The notes under the pieces were generated by a model, which made no database searches, was not told where the DNA came from, and saw nothing but the letters and a program-made list of their open reading frames with translations. The translations under genes were made by a program, and so were the position numbers. Of a DNA stretch of 64,000 bases, positions 27,554-36,838 are shown in pieces (position 1 is the first letter of the stretch; each line of letters begins with the position of its first letter). The stretch lies in assembly GCA_021295815.1 (NCBI GenBank), contig JAGWBQ010000005.1, positions 1 through 64,000 of the forward strand, given 5' to 3'. The DNA comes from Gemmatimonadota bacterium (lineage in GTDB: Bacteria; Gemmatimonadota; Gemmatimonadetes; Longimicrobiales; Gaopeijiaceae).

Positions 27554-30154
27554 ATGAAAGGTCCACTGCTCCTCCTCGTCGTGGCGACCGGCACGGCCTT
27601 GACGGCGCTCGGAGGCGAGTCGGGGTCCGAAGAGACGGTTTGGGGAGGCGACCACTCCTCCCGGGCGGAGATCCCGGTCACACCGCCGCTCGACTGGCCG
27701 CCGCCGACTTCGGCGCGTGCCGTGAACGAAATGCGCGGACCTGCATCGAAGTCGTCGTCCTCCTCCGGACCGGTCGGAGCGAGGTCGGCCGTCGAGCCTT
27801 CCGGGGCGGGCGCGGGCGTCGACGTCGAACACGGCGACGAGTCGGATCCCGAGGCCGCGAACCGACTGATCGGGCGCTACTGCGTCCGGTGCCACAACGG
27901 CGTCAGATTGCTCGGCAACATGTCGCTGGAGGAGTTCGATGCGGCGACCGTCGCCGACCGGGCCGAGCTCGGCGAGAAGATGGTGCGCAAGCTCCGTGCC
28001 GGCATGATGCCCCCTCCCAGACAGCGTCGGCCCGGCGGAGACTCGCTGGCGTGGCTGGCCGCCGTGCTGGAAGGGGAACTGGACGCCCTGGCCGCGGCCG
28101 ACCCCAACCCGGGTCATCGCACCTTCCAACGCCTGAACCGCTCCGAGTACGAGCGGGCCGTCTTCGACATGCTCGGCCTTCGCGTCGACGCCTCCGCCTT
28201 CCTCCCGCCCGAGACGATGAGCGGCGGGTTCGACAACGTGGCCGACGCCCAACGCATCTCGGCCACCCTTCTGGAAGGTTACCTGACGGCTGCGGCGGCT
28301 GTCGCGCGCATGGCGGTCGGCGATCCGAACGCCACCCCGAGCGAGACCACCTACCGGGTTCCTCGCTACGCCGAACAGCGAACCCGCGTGGAAGGCGCGC
28401 CGTTCGGCACTCGGGGCGGTATCAGCCTGGTACACAACTTCCCGGCGGACGGCTACTACCGATTCCGGCTGGGGCTCCAGCACGAGTCCACCGGCAACTT
28501 CTTCGGGCAGACGTCGCCCTTCGACGAAAAGGCGGAGCTTTCGGTCGACGGAGAGCGTCGCGCGCTCGTCCATCTCGACCGCTGGATTCACGTGCAGGAT
28601 CCGGATGGTCCGAACGTGCGCACCGAACCGATCTTCATAACGGCCGGGCCCCATCGCGTCACCGCCGCCTTCCTCGAGACCATGCAGGGACCGGTGGAGG
28701 ACCTGGTGTCGCCGCACGCATGGTCGCTCGCCGACAAGAAGATCGGCTACTCCTACGGCATCACCTCGGTCGCGCACCTGCGGGACTTCGCGATCACCGG
28801 ACCTTTCGAGGCCGACGGGGTTTCGGATTTCGCGGTCAGAGAGAAGATACTCACCTGTGCCGACGATGCGACGCCCGGTAGCGACGCCTGCGCCCGACAT
28901 ATCGTCGAAGGGCTCGCGAGTCGGGGCTTCAGACGTCCCGTAGGCGAAGCCGACGTCGAACCCCTCTTGGTTCTCTATCGGGAAGGGCGTGCGCGAGGGG
29001 GCTTCGAGGTCGGGGTAAGAACCGCGCTCCAAGCGGTTCTGGCGAGCCCGGAGTTCATCTTCCGCTTCGAGGAGCCGACGCTTGCGGAGGGTCCTTTCCC
29101 GCTGGCGCCGATCAGGCTCGCCACCCGCCTCGCCTTCTTCCTCTGGGCGACCGGCCCCGACGAGGAATTGCTGCAGGCGGCGGGCGAAGGCGAACTGGAA
29201 TCTTCGGAAGGACTGGCGGCGCAGGTCGAACGCATGCTCGCCGATCCACGCTCCGAGGCGCTCGCCACGCGTTTCGCGTCCCAGTGGCTCCGGCTCCAGG
29301 ATCTCGACAAGGTTCATCCCGACGCTCTTCGCTTCCCGGATTTCCACCAGCAGCTCGCCGACGCTATGAAGCGGGAAACCGAGCTCTTTTTCGCCCACCT
29401 GGTTCGGGAAGACCTGCCGCTATTCGAGGTCTTGACTGCGGATTACACCTTCCTCAACGAGAGGCTTGCTCGCCACTACGGGATCCCGGGCGTCGCCGGC
29501 GACCACTTCCGCAAGGTCGCCTACCCCGACGACGGGCGCAGGGGAGTTCTCTCGCACGGCAGCATCCTGACCAGCACCTCTCACGCCAACCGCACTTCTC
29601 CCGTCTTGCGCGGAAAATGGGTTATGGAGGTGCTGTTGGGCACGCCGCCGCCCCCCCCGCCCGCTGACGTTCCCGACCTCGAGGCGACCGAGGCCGTCCG
29701 GGAAGGGCGCAACCTCACCGTGCGCGAGCGGCTCGAGATGCACAGGGCATCGCCGCAGTGTACCTCCTGTCACCGTTTCATCGATCCCATCGGCCTCGCC
29801 CTGGAAGGCTTCGACGTGACCGGTGCGGTGAGAATCAAGGACGAGGGAGCCCCGATCGACCTGGAGGGAGAGCTCTACGACGGTACCCCGCTCACGAGTC
29901 CGAAGGACCTGACCGAGGCCCTGCTCAAGCGCCGGAGCTCCCTCGCCCGGACCTTCATCGAGAACCTGATGGCCTACGCGATCGGCCGCAGGATCGAGTA
30001 CTTCGACATGCCGGCGGTGCGCGAGATAGAGAGGACCGCGGCCGTCGAGGACTACCGGCTTGCCGCGTTCATCCAGGCGGTGGTGGCCAGCGACGCTTTT
30101 CGCATGGGGCGGATCGCCTCGGAAACCGATGGAGGATTCCAATGCATTTCGTAA
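27554..30154 (+). CDS. Secreted diheme c-type protein of the DUF1587/DUF1592/DUF1588/DUF1585 family
   Basis: This 866-residue protein has a hydrophobic N-terminal segment (MKGPLLLLVVATGTAL) and a disordered Ser/Pro/Gly-rich stretch. Then follow a cytochrome c-like haem site CVRCH (Cys110, Cys113, His114) and the domain string seen in Planctomycetota-type proteins: DUF1587 (FQRLNRSEYERAVFDMLGL), DUF1592 (central, EFIFRFEEP and TRLAFFLWATGPDEELL), DUF1588 (SILTSTSHANRTSPVLRGKW, ending in a second haem motif CTSCH at Cys736) and DUF1585 (FIENLMAYAIGRRIEYFD). Biochemical role is not established; haem binding suggests periplasmic redox chemistry. It overlaps the DUF1552 gene by 13 bp. Confidence 0.9.
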   Translation: MKGPLLLLVVATGTALTALGGESGSEETVWGGDHSSRAEIPVTPPLDWPPPTSARAVNEMRGPASKSSSSSGPVGARSAVEPSGAGAGVDVEHGDESDPEAANRLIGRYCVRCHNGVRLLGNMSLEEFDAATVADRAELGEKMVRKLRAGMMPPPRQRRPGGDSLAWLAAVLEGELDALAAADPNPGHRTFQRLNRSEYERAVFDMLGLRVDASAFLPPETMSGGFDNVADAQRISATLLEGYLTAAAAVARMAVGDPNATPSETTYRVPRYAEQRTRVEGAPFGTRGGISLVHNFPADGYYRFRLGLQHESTGNFFGQTSPFDEKAELSVDGERRALVHLDRWIHVQDPDGPNVRTEPIFITAGPHRVTAAFLETMQGPVEDLVSPHAWSLADKKIGYSYGITSVAHLRDFAITGPFEADGVSDFAVREKILTCADDATPGSDACARHIVEGLASRGFRRPVGEADVEPLLVLYREGRARGGFEVGVRTALQAVLASPEFIFRFEEPTLAEGPFPLAPIRLATRLAFFLWATGPDEELLQAAGEGELESSEGLAAQVERMLADPRSEALATRFASQWLRLQDLDKVHPDALRFPDFHQQLADAMKRETELFFAHLVREDLPLFEVLTADYTFLNERLARHYGIPGVAGDHFRKVAYPDDGRRGVLSHGSILTSTSHANRTSPVLRGKWVMEVLLGTPPPPPPADVPDLEATEAVREGRNLTVRERLEMHRASPQCTSCHRFIDPIGLALEGFDVTGAVRIKDEGAPIDLEGELYDGTPLTSPKDLTEALLKRRSSLARTFIENLMAYAIGRRIEYFDMPAVREIERTAAVEDYRLAAFIQAVVASDAFRMGRIASETDGGFQCIS

Positions 30155-31533
30155 CCGGAACCGCATTGCCGCGCCGGACATTCCTAAGAGGGGTCGGAGC
30201 CACCGTGGCCCTGCCCCTGCTCGACGCCATGAGGCCTGCGGGCAGACTGCTGGGCGCGACCGGAGCTGCGGACACGCCCACGAGGCTCGTATGCATCGAG
30301 ATGGTTCACGGAGCGGCGGGATCGAGCGAGTTCGGACGCCGGATGAACTTCTGGTCGCCAGCCGCCGCCGGGCGCGACTTCGACCTCGCCCCCACGGCCC
30401 TCGCTCCGCTGGAGCCCTACCGCGACTGTCTCACCATCGTGAGCGACACGGACGTGGAGAACGCGGAGGCGAAGACTCCCAAGGAGATCGGCGGGGATCA
30501 CTTCCGCTCGAGCGCCGTCTTCCTCACCCAGGCGCATCCGCACCAGACCGAGGGCTCGGACATCCGCGTCGGCGAGTCGATGGACCAGATCTACGCCAGG
30601 CGTTTCGGGCAGGACACGCCCATTCCCTCCATGCAGCTCTGCATCGAGAACGTGGACCAGGCGGGCGGGTGCGCCTACGGCTATGCCTGCGTCTATACCG
30701 ACACCATAAGCTGGAGCTCGCCCACCGAACCGCTGCCGATGGTGCGCGACCCGCGGGTAGCCTTCGATCAGCTCTTCGGGGCGGGCGGCACGGCCGCCGA
30801 GCGCGCCCTGAGAAGGAGCGAGAACCGGAGCATACTCGACTACGTTTCGGGTAGGGTGGCCGAGCTCAGACGCGAGCTGGGGCCCGCCGACAACCGACGA
30901 CTCGACCGCTACCTGGAGAACGTGCGCGAGATAGAGCGACGCATACAGCGCACCGAGGAGCAGAACCGGAGCGGTGAGGCCAGAGCTCTTCCCGAGGCCC
31001 CGGCGGGAGTTCCGGACTCGTTCGAGGATCACGCGCGCCTCATGTTCGATCTCCAGGCTCTGGCTTTCGCCTCGGACGTCACCCGCGTCTTCTCGTTCAA
31101 GATGGGGCGCGACTCGTCGGCGCGGGTCTTCCCCGAAAGCGGCATCGACAAGCCCTTCCACCCCGCCTCGCACCACGGAGGCAATGAAAACAATATCACG
31201 GACTTCGCCGCGATCAACCGCTATCACGTGGGCCAGCTCCCCTACTTCCTGGATCGACTGAAGAGCATCGCCGAGGGCGACGACAACCTGCTCGACAAGA
31301 CCATGATCGTTTACGGCTCCCCCATGGGCGACCCCAACGTCCACAACCACAAGCGCTGCCCTCTTTTCCTTCTCGGCGGCGCGAACGGGGCCCTGGCGAA
31401 GGGCGGCCTGCACTTGCGGGCGGACCCCGGAACGCCGATGGCCAACGTCATGCTCTCCATGCTGCACGGACTCGGTGTCGAAGACGTGGACAGCCTGGGC
31501 AACTCGAACGGCGACTTCAGTTTGAACGGATGA
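30142..31533 (+). CDS. DUF1552 protein with twin-arginine-like signal
   Basis: This 463-residue protein begins with a basic-hydrophobic leader, PRRTFLRGVGATVALPLL, which looks like a twin-arginine export signal. DUF1552 proteins are regularly encoded next to DUF1592 proteins; the function of the pair is unknown. Recognisable stretches include GGDHFRSSAVFLTQAHPHQT, SMDQIYARRFG, and a C-terminal MANVMLSMLHGLGVEDVDSLG, resembling the related DUF1501 (arylsulfatase-like) family. The gene starts inside the end of the DUF1592 gene (ATG 30142) and its stop overlaps the ankyrin gene start (ATGA), so tight co-expression is likely. Confidence 0.88.
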   Translation: MHFVTGTALPRRTFLRGVGATVALPLLDAMRPAGRLLGATGAADTPTRLVCIEMVHGAAGSSEFGRRMNFWSPAAAGRDFDLAPTALAPLEPYRDCLTIVSDTDVENAEAKTPKEIGGDHFRSSAVFLTQAHPHQTEGSDIRVGESMDQIYARRFGQDTPIPSMQLCIENVDQAGGCAYGYACVYTDTISWSSPTEPLPMVRDPRVAFDQLFGAGGTAAERALRRSENRSILDYVSGRVAELRRELGPADNRRLDRYLENVREIERRIQRTEEQNRSGEARALPEAPAGVPDSFEDHARLMFDLQALAFASDVTRVFSFKMGRDSSARVFPESGIDKPFHPASHHGGNENNITDFAAINRYHVGQLPYFLDRLKSIAEGDDNLLDKTMIVYGSPMGDPNVHNHKRCPLFLLGGANGALAKGGLHLRADPGTPMANVMLSMLHGLGVEDVDSLGNSNGDFSLNG

Positions 31534-33395
31534 CCGCCGTCCGCAGGCTTTTTCCACAGGCTGCCGGCCCGACCCGGCGCTTCGCCCCGGCCGCGTTTCC
31601 GGCGCTGGCGTTCCTGGCGGCCCTCCCGGGTGTCGGCGCACCGCTCGCCGCGCTCCAGGACGTGTCCGTGTCCGAAGCCGCAAGCCGGGGCGATCTCGCT
31701 AGCGTCGAGGAGCTGATCGCCGAGGGAGCCGACGTGGACGCGCCTCTGGGGGACGGCATGACCGCCCTGCACTGGGCCGCGCTCGCCGGCGACGGGGCCA
31801 TGGCGGCGACTCTTCTCGACGCGGGGGCCGGAACCGATCCCGTCACCCGCAACGGCAGCTACGCGCCGCTCCACCTCGCAGCGAGATCCGGCCACGGAGC
31901 GATGGTCCGTCTGCTGCTCGAGCGCGGAGCGTCGGCGGAGGCCCGAACCTCGGACGAGACCGGCGGCGCCGACGCCCTCCACTTCGCGGCGGCATCCGGA
32001 AACGAGGCTGCGGTCGGCGCGCTTCTCGACGCCGGAGCCGATCCCGACGCCCGCGAGGAGGCTTGGGGGCAGACCCCGCTCATGTTCGCGGCCGCTTCCG
32101 GGAGGGTCGGCGCGGTCCGCCTTCTGCTCAAACGCGGAGCGTCTGTCGCTCGCACGAGCAAGGTGATGGACGTGACCGCCCGCTACCTGGCCGATCAGGA
32201 GGACCGCCGTCGGCGGAACGCCCGGATGGGCCTGCGCGCCGACGCCTACGACGGCACGCCGGCTGTCGCTGTCGAGACGGTGGCCGAACGGGTGCTGCCC
32301 GGGTTTCTCGACCCGGGCGAGCGGCTGAGCGGCCTTACGGTCGAGGTCCCGAGCGAATTTTCCGACGCCGACTCCCTTAGAAGACCGGTGGAGGAACCGG
32401 AGCCGCTCAGCTACGCCGAGCTGGTGGGCGGGCACGGGGGGCTCACCGCGCTGCTCCATGCGGTGCGCGAAGGACATGGGGAGACGGCGTTCGCGCTGGT
32501 CGAGGGCGGCGCGGACATCGACCAGGCGAGTGCGGGAGACCGAACCACGCCGCTCCTGATGGCCATGGTCAACGGCCACTTCGACCTCGGTCTGGAGCTG
32601 CTCGAACTCGGGGCCGACCCGACGTTGGCGAGCGACGCCGGCACCACGCCCCTCTATGCCGCCATCAACACCCACTGGGCGCCCAAGTCGCGTTATCCGC
32701 AACAGCACGCCTACCGCAACCAGGTCGCCTCGTACCTCGATGTCGCCGAAGCGCTCCTCGATGCCGGAGCCGACCCTGGCGCCCGCCTCTCGAAGCACCT
32801 CTGGTACATGTCCTTCAACTTCGATCTTCTGCGCGTGGATACCCGGGGCGCGACACCATTCTGGCGGGCGGCCTACGCTCTCGACGTCGAGGCCATGGAG
32901 CTCCTGCGCAGCCGAGGGGCCGACCCGACGGTTCCCACCATGGTGGTTCCGAGCCGCCGCGGAGGCGAGAGCGACCGGAGCCCCGATCCCTCGGGACTCC
33001 CGCCGGTCCCGGTCGACGGACCGGCGGTCCATCCCATCCACGCGGCGGCCGGGGTCGGCTACGGCGAGGGTTTCGCCGCCAACTCCCACCGCCACGTTCC
33101 GGACGGCTGGCTTCCTGCGGTCAGGTATCTGGTGGAAGAGGTCGGGGCCGACGTGGACGCCCGCGACCACAACGGCTACTCCGCGCTCCATCACGCCGCG
33201 GCCCGGGGCGACACGGAGCTCATACTGTACCTGGTGGAGCACGGGGCCGACGTCACGTTCGTCAGCCGCCGGGGACAGACCACGGCCGACATGGCCAACG
33301 GTCCCTATCAGCGCACCCAGCCTTATCCCAAGGCGGTCGCGCTCCTCGAGAGCCTGGGCTCCAGGAACAACCGCAACTGCGTGAGCTGCCAGTAG
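31530..33395 (+). CDS. Exported ankyrin-repeat protein with C-terminal CxxC
   Basis: This 621-residue protein has an apparent signal peptide (hydrophobic core FPALAFLAALPGVGAPLAAL, residues about 22-41), then ankyrin repeats in two blocks: about residues 48-215 (GMTALHWAALAGDGAMAATLL, shown in part; YAPLHLAARSGHGAMVRLLL; QTPLMFAAASG) and about 305-600 (NGYSALHHAAARGDTELILYL near the end). A non-repeat insert of about 70 residues lies between. The very last residues are NCVSCQ, a CxxC at the C-terminus. Ankyrin repeats bind proteins; here they would act outside the cytoplasm. Gene order with DUF1592/DUF1552 suggests a scaffold or partner role (inference). Confidence 0.85.
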   Translation: MTAVRRLFPQAAGPTRRFAPAAFPALAFLAALPGVGAPLAALQDVSVSEAASRGDLASVEELIAEGADVDAPLGDGMTALHWAALAGDGAMAATLLDAGAGTDPVTRNGSYAPLHLAARSGHGAMVRLLLERGASAEARTSDETGGADALHFAAASGNEAAVGALLDAGADPDAREEAWGQTPLMFAAASGRVGAVRLLLKRGASVARTSKVMDVTARYLADQEDRRRRNARMGLRADAYDGTPAVAVETVAERVLPGFLDPGERLSGLTVEVPSEFSDADSLRRPVEEPEPLSYAELVGGHGGLTALLHAVREGHGETAFALVEGGADIDQASAGDRTTPLLMAMVNGHFDLGLELLELGADPTLASDAGTTPLYAAINTHWAPKSRYPQQHAYRNQVASYLDVAEALLDAGADPGARLSKHLWYMSFNFDLLRVDTRGATPFWRAAYALDVEAMELLRSRGADPTVPTMVVPSRRGGESDRSPDPSGLPPVPVDGPAVHPIHAAAGVGYGEGFAANSHRHVPDGWLPAVRYLVEEVGADVDARDHNGYSALHHAAARGDTELILYLVEHGADVTFVSRRGQTTADMANGPYQRTQPYPKAVALLESLGSRNNRNCVSCQ

Positions 33396-33396
33396 G

Positions 33397-36300
33397 ATGA
33401 TGCCAACGATGATACGCCTTTCCCCACTCCTCCTCGCGGTTTCGGCGTCGCTCGCCGCACCGCTTTCGGCCCAACTCGGCCAGGAGGCCTTCGACCGAGC
33501 CACCCGAACCCTCTCCTTCCGCGAAATCGGCCCGACCATCATGAGCGGCCGCGTAACCGACCTGGCGGTTGTCGAGAGCGATCCGCGCATATTCTATGTC
33601 GGCACGGCTTCGGCGGGCGTCTGGCGCACACGCAACGGCGGCATTTCCTTCGAGGCTCTCTTCACTGCGGAGTCGACCGCGTCGGTCGGCGACGTGACCC
33701 TCGCTCCCTCGAATTCCAACGTGATCTGGGTGGGCACCGGGGAGCCGCAGAACAGGCAGAGCTCTCCCTTCGGCAACGGCGTCTACCGCTCGCTCGACGG
33801 CGGCGATACCTGGACGCCGCTGGGGCTCGAGGCCACCCATCACATCTCCAGGATCGCGGTGCATCCCGCCGATCCGGATATCGCCTACGTGGCCGCGGTC
33901 GGAGAGCTCTGGGGGCCGAACCCCGAGCGCGGGGTCTACAAGACTGCGGATGGCGGTCTGACCTGGGAACACGTGCTGTCTGTGGACGACGACACCGGAG
34001 CCATCGACCTCGCGATGGATCCGACCGACCCCAACACCCTCTTCGCCGCCATGTATCAGAGGCGCAGGCGGGCCTGGGGCTTCAACGGGGGCGGACCGGG
34101 CAGCGGCATCTATCGCAGCTTCGACGGCGGCGCGAACTGGACCGAACTCACCGAGGGCCTGCCGGAGGGCGACAGGGGACGCATCGGACTCTCCATTTAC
34201 CGTCGCGACTCCGACTTCGTGTGCGCGCTGGTCGAGGCCGACGCCCGAGGCCCCGGCCGGGGCTTCGGGGGCGGGGGCGGCCGCGCACAGGAGAACGGCG
34301 TCTACTGTTCCACCGACCGCGGAGACACCTGGGAGCACCGGAGCACGACGAACAACCGCCCCATGTACTACTCGCAGATCCGCATCGACCCCAACGATCC
34401 GGAGCGCATCTATCTGGGCGGATCGAGCATGTACCGTTCCTCCGACGGAGGCCGCAACTTCACGGCCGACGCCGCGGAAGGGGTGCATCTCGATCACCAT
34501 GCCATCTGGATAAACCCCGCCGACTCCGACCACCTCCTTCTCGGGAGCGACGGGGGCGTCTCGGTAAGCTGGGATCGTTCCGACAACTGGTACCAGTTCC
34601 GAAATCTCCCCATCTCGCAGTTCTACGAGATCGGCGTCGACATGCGCAGACCCTACCACGTCTGCGGCGGGCTTCAGGACAACGGCTCCTGGTGCGCGCC
34701 CTCCGACACGCGCTCCAACCAGGGCATCCGCGCGCGAGACTGGTACAACGTCGGCGGCGGCGACGGCTTCTTCACCGTCATGCATCCCACCGACACGGGC
34801 GTCATGTTCGCCGAGTCGCAGGGAGGAAATCTGATGCGGGTGAACCTGCGCACCATGGAGCGCTCCCGCATCCGGCCGAGCCTGCGCCCGGACGCCGACG
34901 CCCCCGACACCGCCCAGGGACCTTCGCTGCGCTGGAACTGGGATACGCCGATCCTGCTCTCGACGCACGACTCGGACGTGGTCTACACGGGCGCCAACAT
35001 GGTATTCCGCTCGCCCGACCTGGGGCAGAGCTGGGAGGCGGTGAGCCCCGATCTCACCTACCAGGTGGACCGCGACACCCTCACGTTGATGGGCGTGCCG
35101 GGTTCCGAAGCGCAGATGTCGAGAAACGACGGTCAGTCGACCTACGGCAACCTGACCGCGCTGGCCGAGTCGCCCTTGGACGCCGACGTCCTGTGGGCGG
35201 GCGCCGACGACGGCGCCTTGAGCGTGACCCAGGACGGGGGCGAGAGCTGGACCGAACTCTCCGATCGCATCTCCGGCCTGCCGCCGTTCACATATGTCAC
35301 CCGCATAGTGGCCTCCCACGACGCGCCCGGGAGCGCCTTCGTGGCCTTCGACGGTCACCGTTCGGCCGATTTCGCCGCGTATCTCTACCGGACCGAGGAT
35401 TTCGGCGAGAGCTGGAACGAGATCACCGACGGACTGCCCCGGAGTCCGCTGAACGCGCTCGAGCAGCACCCGTCGCGGGCGGACCTGCTCTTCGTCGGCA
35501 ACGAAGTGGGCGTGTGGACGAGCATCGACCGCGGCGAATCCTGGGTCGAACTCAAAGGCGGTCTGCCCACCGTTCCCGTCGACGACATCGTGGTCCACCC
35601 GCGAGACAACGATCTCGTCATCGGGACTCACGGGCGCGGCATCTGGATCATGGACGACATCGGTCCGCTCCAGGAGCTGACTCCGGTGGTGGCGGCGGCC
35701 CCTGCGCATCTCGTACCGGTTCGGGAGGCCGAATCCTACAACCCGTACCGGCCCCAGGGTTGGACGCCCGGCATATTCGTCGCCGACAATCCCGAGTACG
35801 GCGCGCGCATCCGCTACCTGATCGGCGAACCCGAGGAGAGCGACGGCGACAACGGACCAGCGGACGAGACCGACATCGGCGACGAGGCCTCAGCCGACAC
35901 CTCGACCGAAGCCTCCGCCGAGATCACGATCCGCGACCTGCGCGGCAACACGGTGCGCACGCTCACCGGCTCGTCCGAACCGGGTCTGAACGAGGTCGTA
36001 TGGGATCTCGCCATGCGCAGCGACGACGAGCTCCCGACCGGTCCTCGCGTCCGGCCCGGGGCCTACCTGGTCGAGCTGGCTTGGGGCGACCAGGTCATCG
36101 AAGGTGAAATGCGCGTACGGGGTGACGACCGGGTGACGATGTCCGCCCGGGTCGCGAACGAGCGCTGGAGCGCGATGATGGATTCCTACCGTCTGAACGC
36201 TCCGGTTCGGGATGCGCAGAGAGCGCTGGGCGAGGTCGGGGAATTCCTGGACGGAATCGGCGAGATGCTCGAAGGCGCCGGCAGGGCGGACGACGAGACG

Positions 36301-36594
36301 GAGGGCTCTCTCGCTGCGGAGCTTCAGGCGGCGAGAGACGGTCTCGACGGCGTTCGACGCCACCTCCAGCGGGCTTCCGGAGGCAGCGGAATCTGGCGCT
36401 CCATCGAGTCCATGAGCTCACCTCCAACCGCCGACAATCTCTGGGCCGTGGATCGCTCATGGGAGGCGCTGCCAGCCGCGATCGAGGCGGTGAACGCGTT
36501 CGTGGCGGGACCGGTGACTGCACTCCTCGGTCGGGCCTACAACGACGAGACCCGTCCCGAGCCGCCGGAGCCGGTGGCCATGCCCGCGAGGTAG
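33397..36594 (+). CDS. Sortilin/VPS10-like secreted beta-propeller protein
   Basis: This 1065-residue protein has a signal peptide (about residues 1-26, ending LSAQ) and a string of Asp-box (BNR-like) motifs, e.g. DGGDTW, DGGLTW, DGGANW, DRGDTW, DLGQSW, DGGESW, DFGESW and DRGESW. These build one or two large beta-propellers, like VPS10/sortilin-type and xyloglucanase-type folds. A FlgD-like or Ig-like region (LRGNTVRTLTG, about residue 850) and a C-terminal helical region follow. Such proteins are often annotated as glycosyl hydrolases, but catalytic residues cannot be assigned here. It starts one base after the ankyrin stop. A paralogue lies at 54272-57421. Confidence 0.88.
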   Translation: MMPTMIRLSPLLLAVSASLAAPLSAQLGQEAFDRATRTLSFREIGPTIMSGRVTDLAVVESDPRIFYVGTASAGVWRTRNGGISFEALFTAESTASVGDVTLAPSNSNVIWVGTGEPQNRQSSPFGNGVYRSLDGGDTWTPLGLEATHHISRIAVHPADPDIAYVAAVGELWGPNPERGVYKTADGGLTWEHVLSVDDDTGAIDLAMDPTDPNTLFAAMYQRRRRAWGFNGGGPGSGIYRSFDGGANWTELTEGLPEGDRGRIGLSIYRRDSDFVCALVEADARGPGRGFGGGGGRAQENGVYCSTDRGDTWEHRSTTNNRPMYYSQIRIDPNDPERIYLGGSSMYRSSDGGRNFTADAAEGVHLDHHAIWINPADSDHLLLGSDGGVSVSWDRSDNWYQFRNLPISQFYEIGVDMRRPYHVCGGLQDNGSWCAPSDTRSNQGIRARDWYNVGGGDGFFTVMHPTDTGVMFAESQGGNLMRVNLRTMERSRIRPSLRPDADAPDTAQGPSLRWNWDTPILLSTHDSDVVYTGANMVFRSPDLGQSWEAVSPDLTYQVDRDTLTLMGVPGSEAQMSRNDGQSTYGNLTALAESPLDADVLWAGADDGALSVTQDGGESWTELSDRISGLPPFTYVTRIVASHDAPGSAFVAFDGHRSADFAAYLYRTEDFGESWNEITDGLPRSPLNALEQHPSRADLLFVGNEVGVWTSIDRGESWVELKGGLPTVPVDDIVVHPRDNDLVIGTHGRGIWIMDDIGPLQELTPVVAAAPAHLVPVREAESYNPYRPQGWTPGIFVADNPEYGARIRYLIGEPEESDGDNGPADETDIGDEASADTSTEASAEITIRDLRGNTVRTLTGSSEPGLNEVVWDLAMRSDDELPTGPRVRPGAYLVELAWGDQVIEGEMRVRGDDRVTMSARVANERWSAMMDSYRLNAPVRDAQRALGEVGEFLDGIGEMLEGAGRADDETEGSLAAELQAARDGLDGVRRHLQRASGGSGIWRSIESMSSPPTADNLWAVDRSWEALPAAIEAVNAFVAGPVTALLGRAYNDETRPEPPEPVAMPAR

Positions 36595-36596
36595 AC

Positions 36597-36797
36597 GTGG
36601 CTCGCTTCGTCGAGCCGGGACGTCTGCTCCCGTTCATCGCCTACTTCGCCTGCGCCGTCGCTACATTGCTTCTCGCGCGTTGGGGAATCGACGCGGCCGG
36701 CTGGGGCCGAAGGGCGACCACCTGGCTGGTCGTGGCATGGTTCCTGCTGGTGCCGAGCGGCGCGGCGTGGATGTGGGTGCGAAGGCGCCCGCGCTAG
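36597..36797 (+). CDS. Small two-helix membrane protein
   Basis: This 66-residue frame starts at a GTG two bases after the sortilin-like stop. It has two hydrophobic stretches, LPFIAYFACAVATLLLA and ATTWLVVAWFLLVPSGAAWM, separated by a short charged turn, and ends WVRRRPR. That pattern fits a small inner-membrane protein with positively charged ends. No family was recognised. It ends 41 bp before the thrS start. The close coupling and plausible topology support a real gene, but its size leaves room for chance. Confidence 0.5.
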   Translation: MARFVEPGRLLPFIAYFACAVATLLLARWGIDAAGWGRRATTWLVVAWFLLVPSGAAWMWVRRRPR

Positions 36798-36838
36798 CGC
36801 GCCCGAGAATCGCACTCATCCGACAACTGCGAGGCGGC

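Noticed and set aside
24503-29398. A 1631-codon open frame on the minus strand across the TonB receptor and DUF1592 genes
   Set aside because: It mirrors the codons of two well-supported plus-strand genes in high-GC DNA, has no recognisable domain, and its composition is Arg/Gly/Val-rich as expected for an antisense shadow.
33262-35709. Long minus-strand open frame inside the first sortilin-like gene
   Set aside because: Antisense shadow of repeated Asp-box codons; no start signal or known domain.
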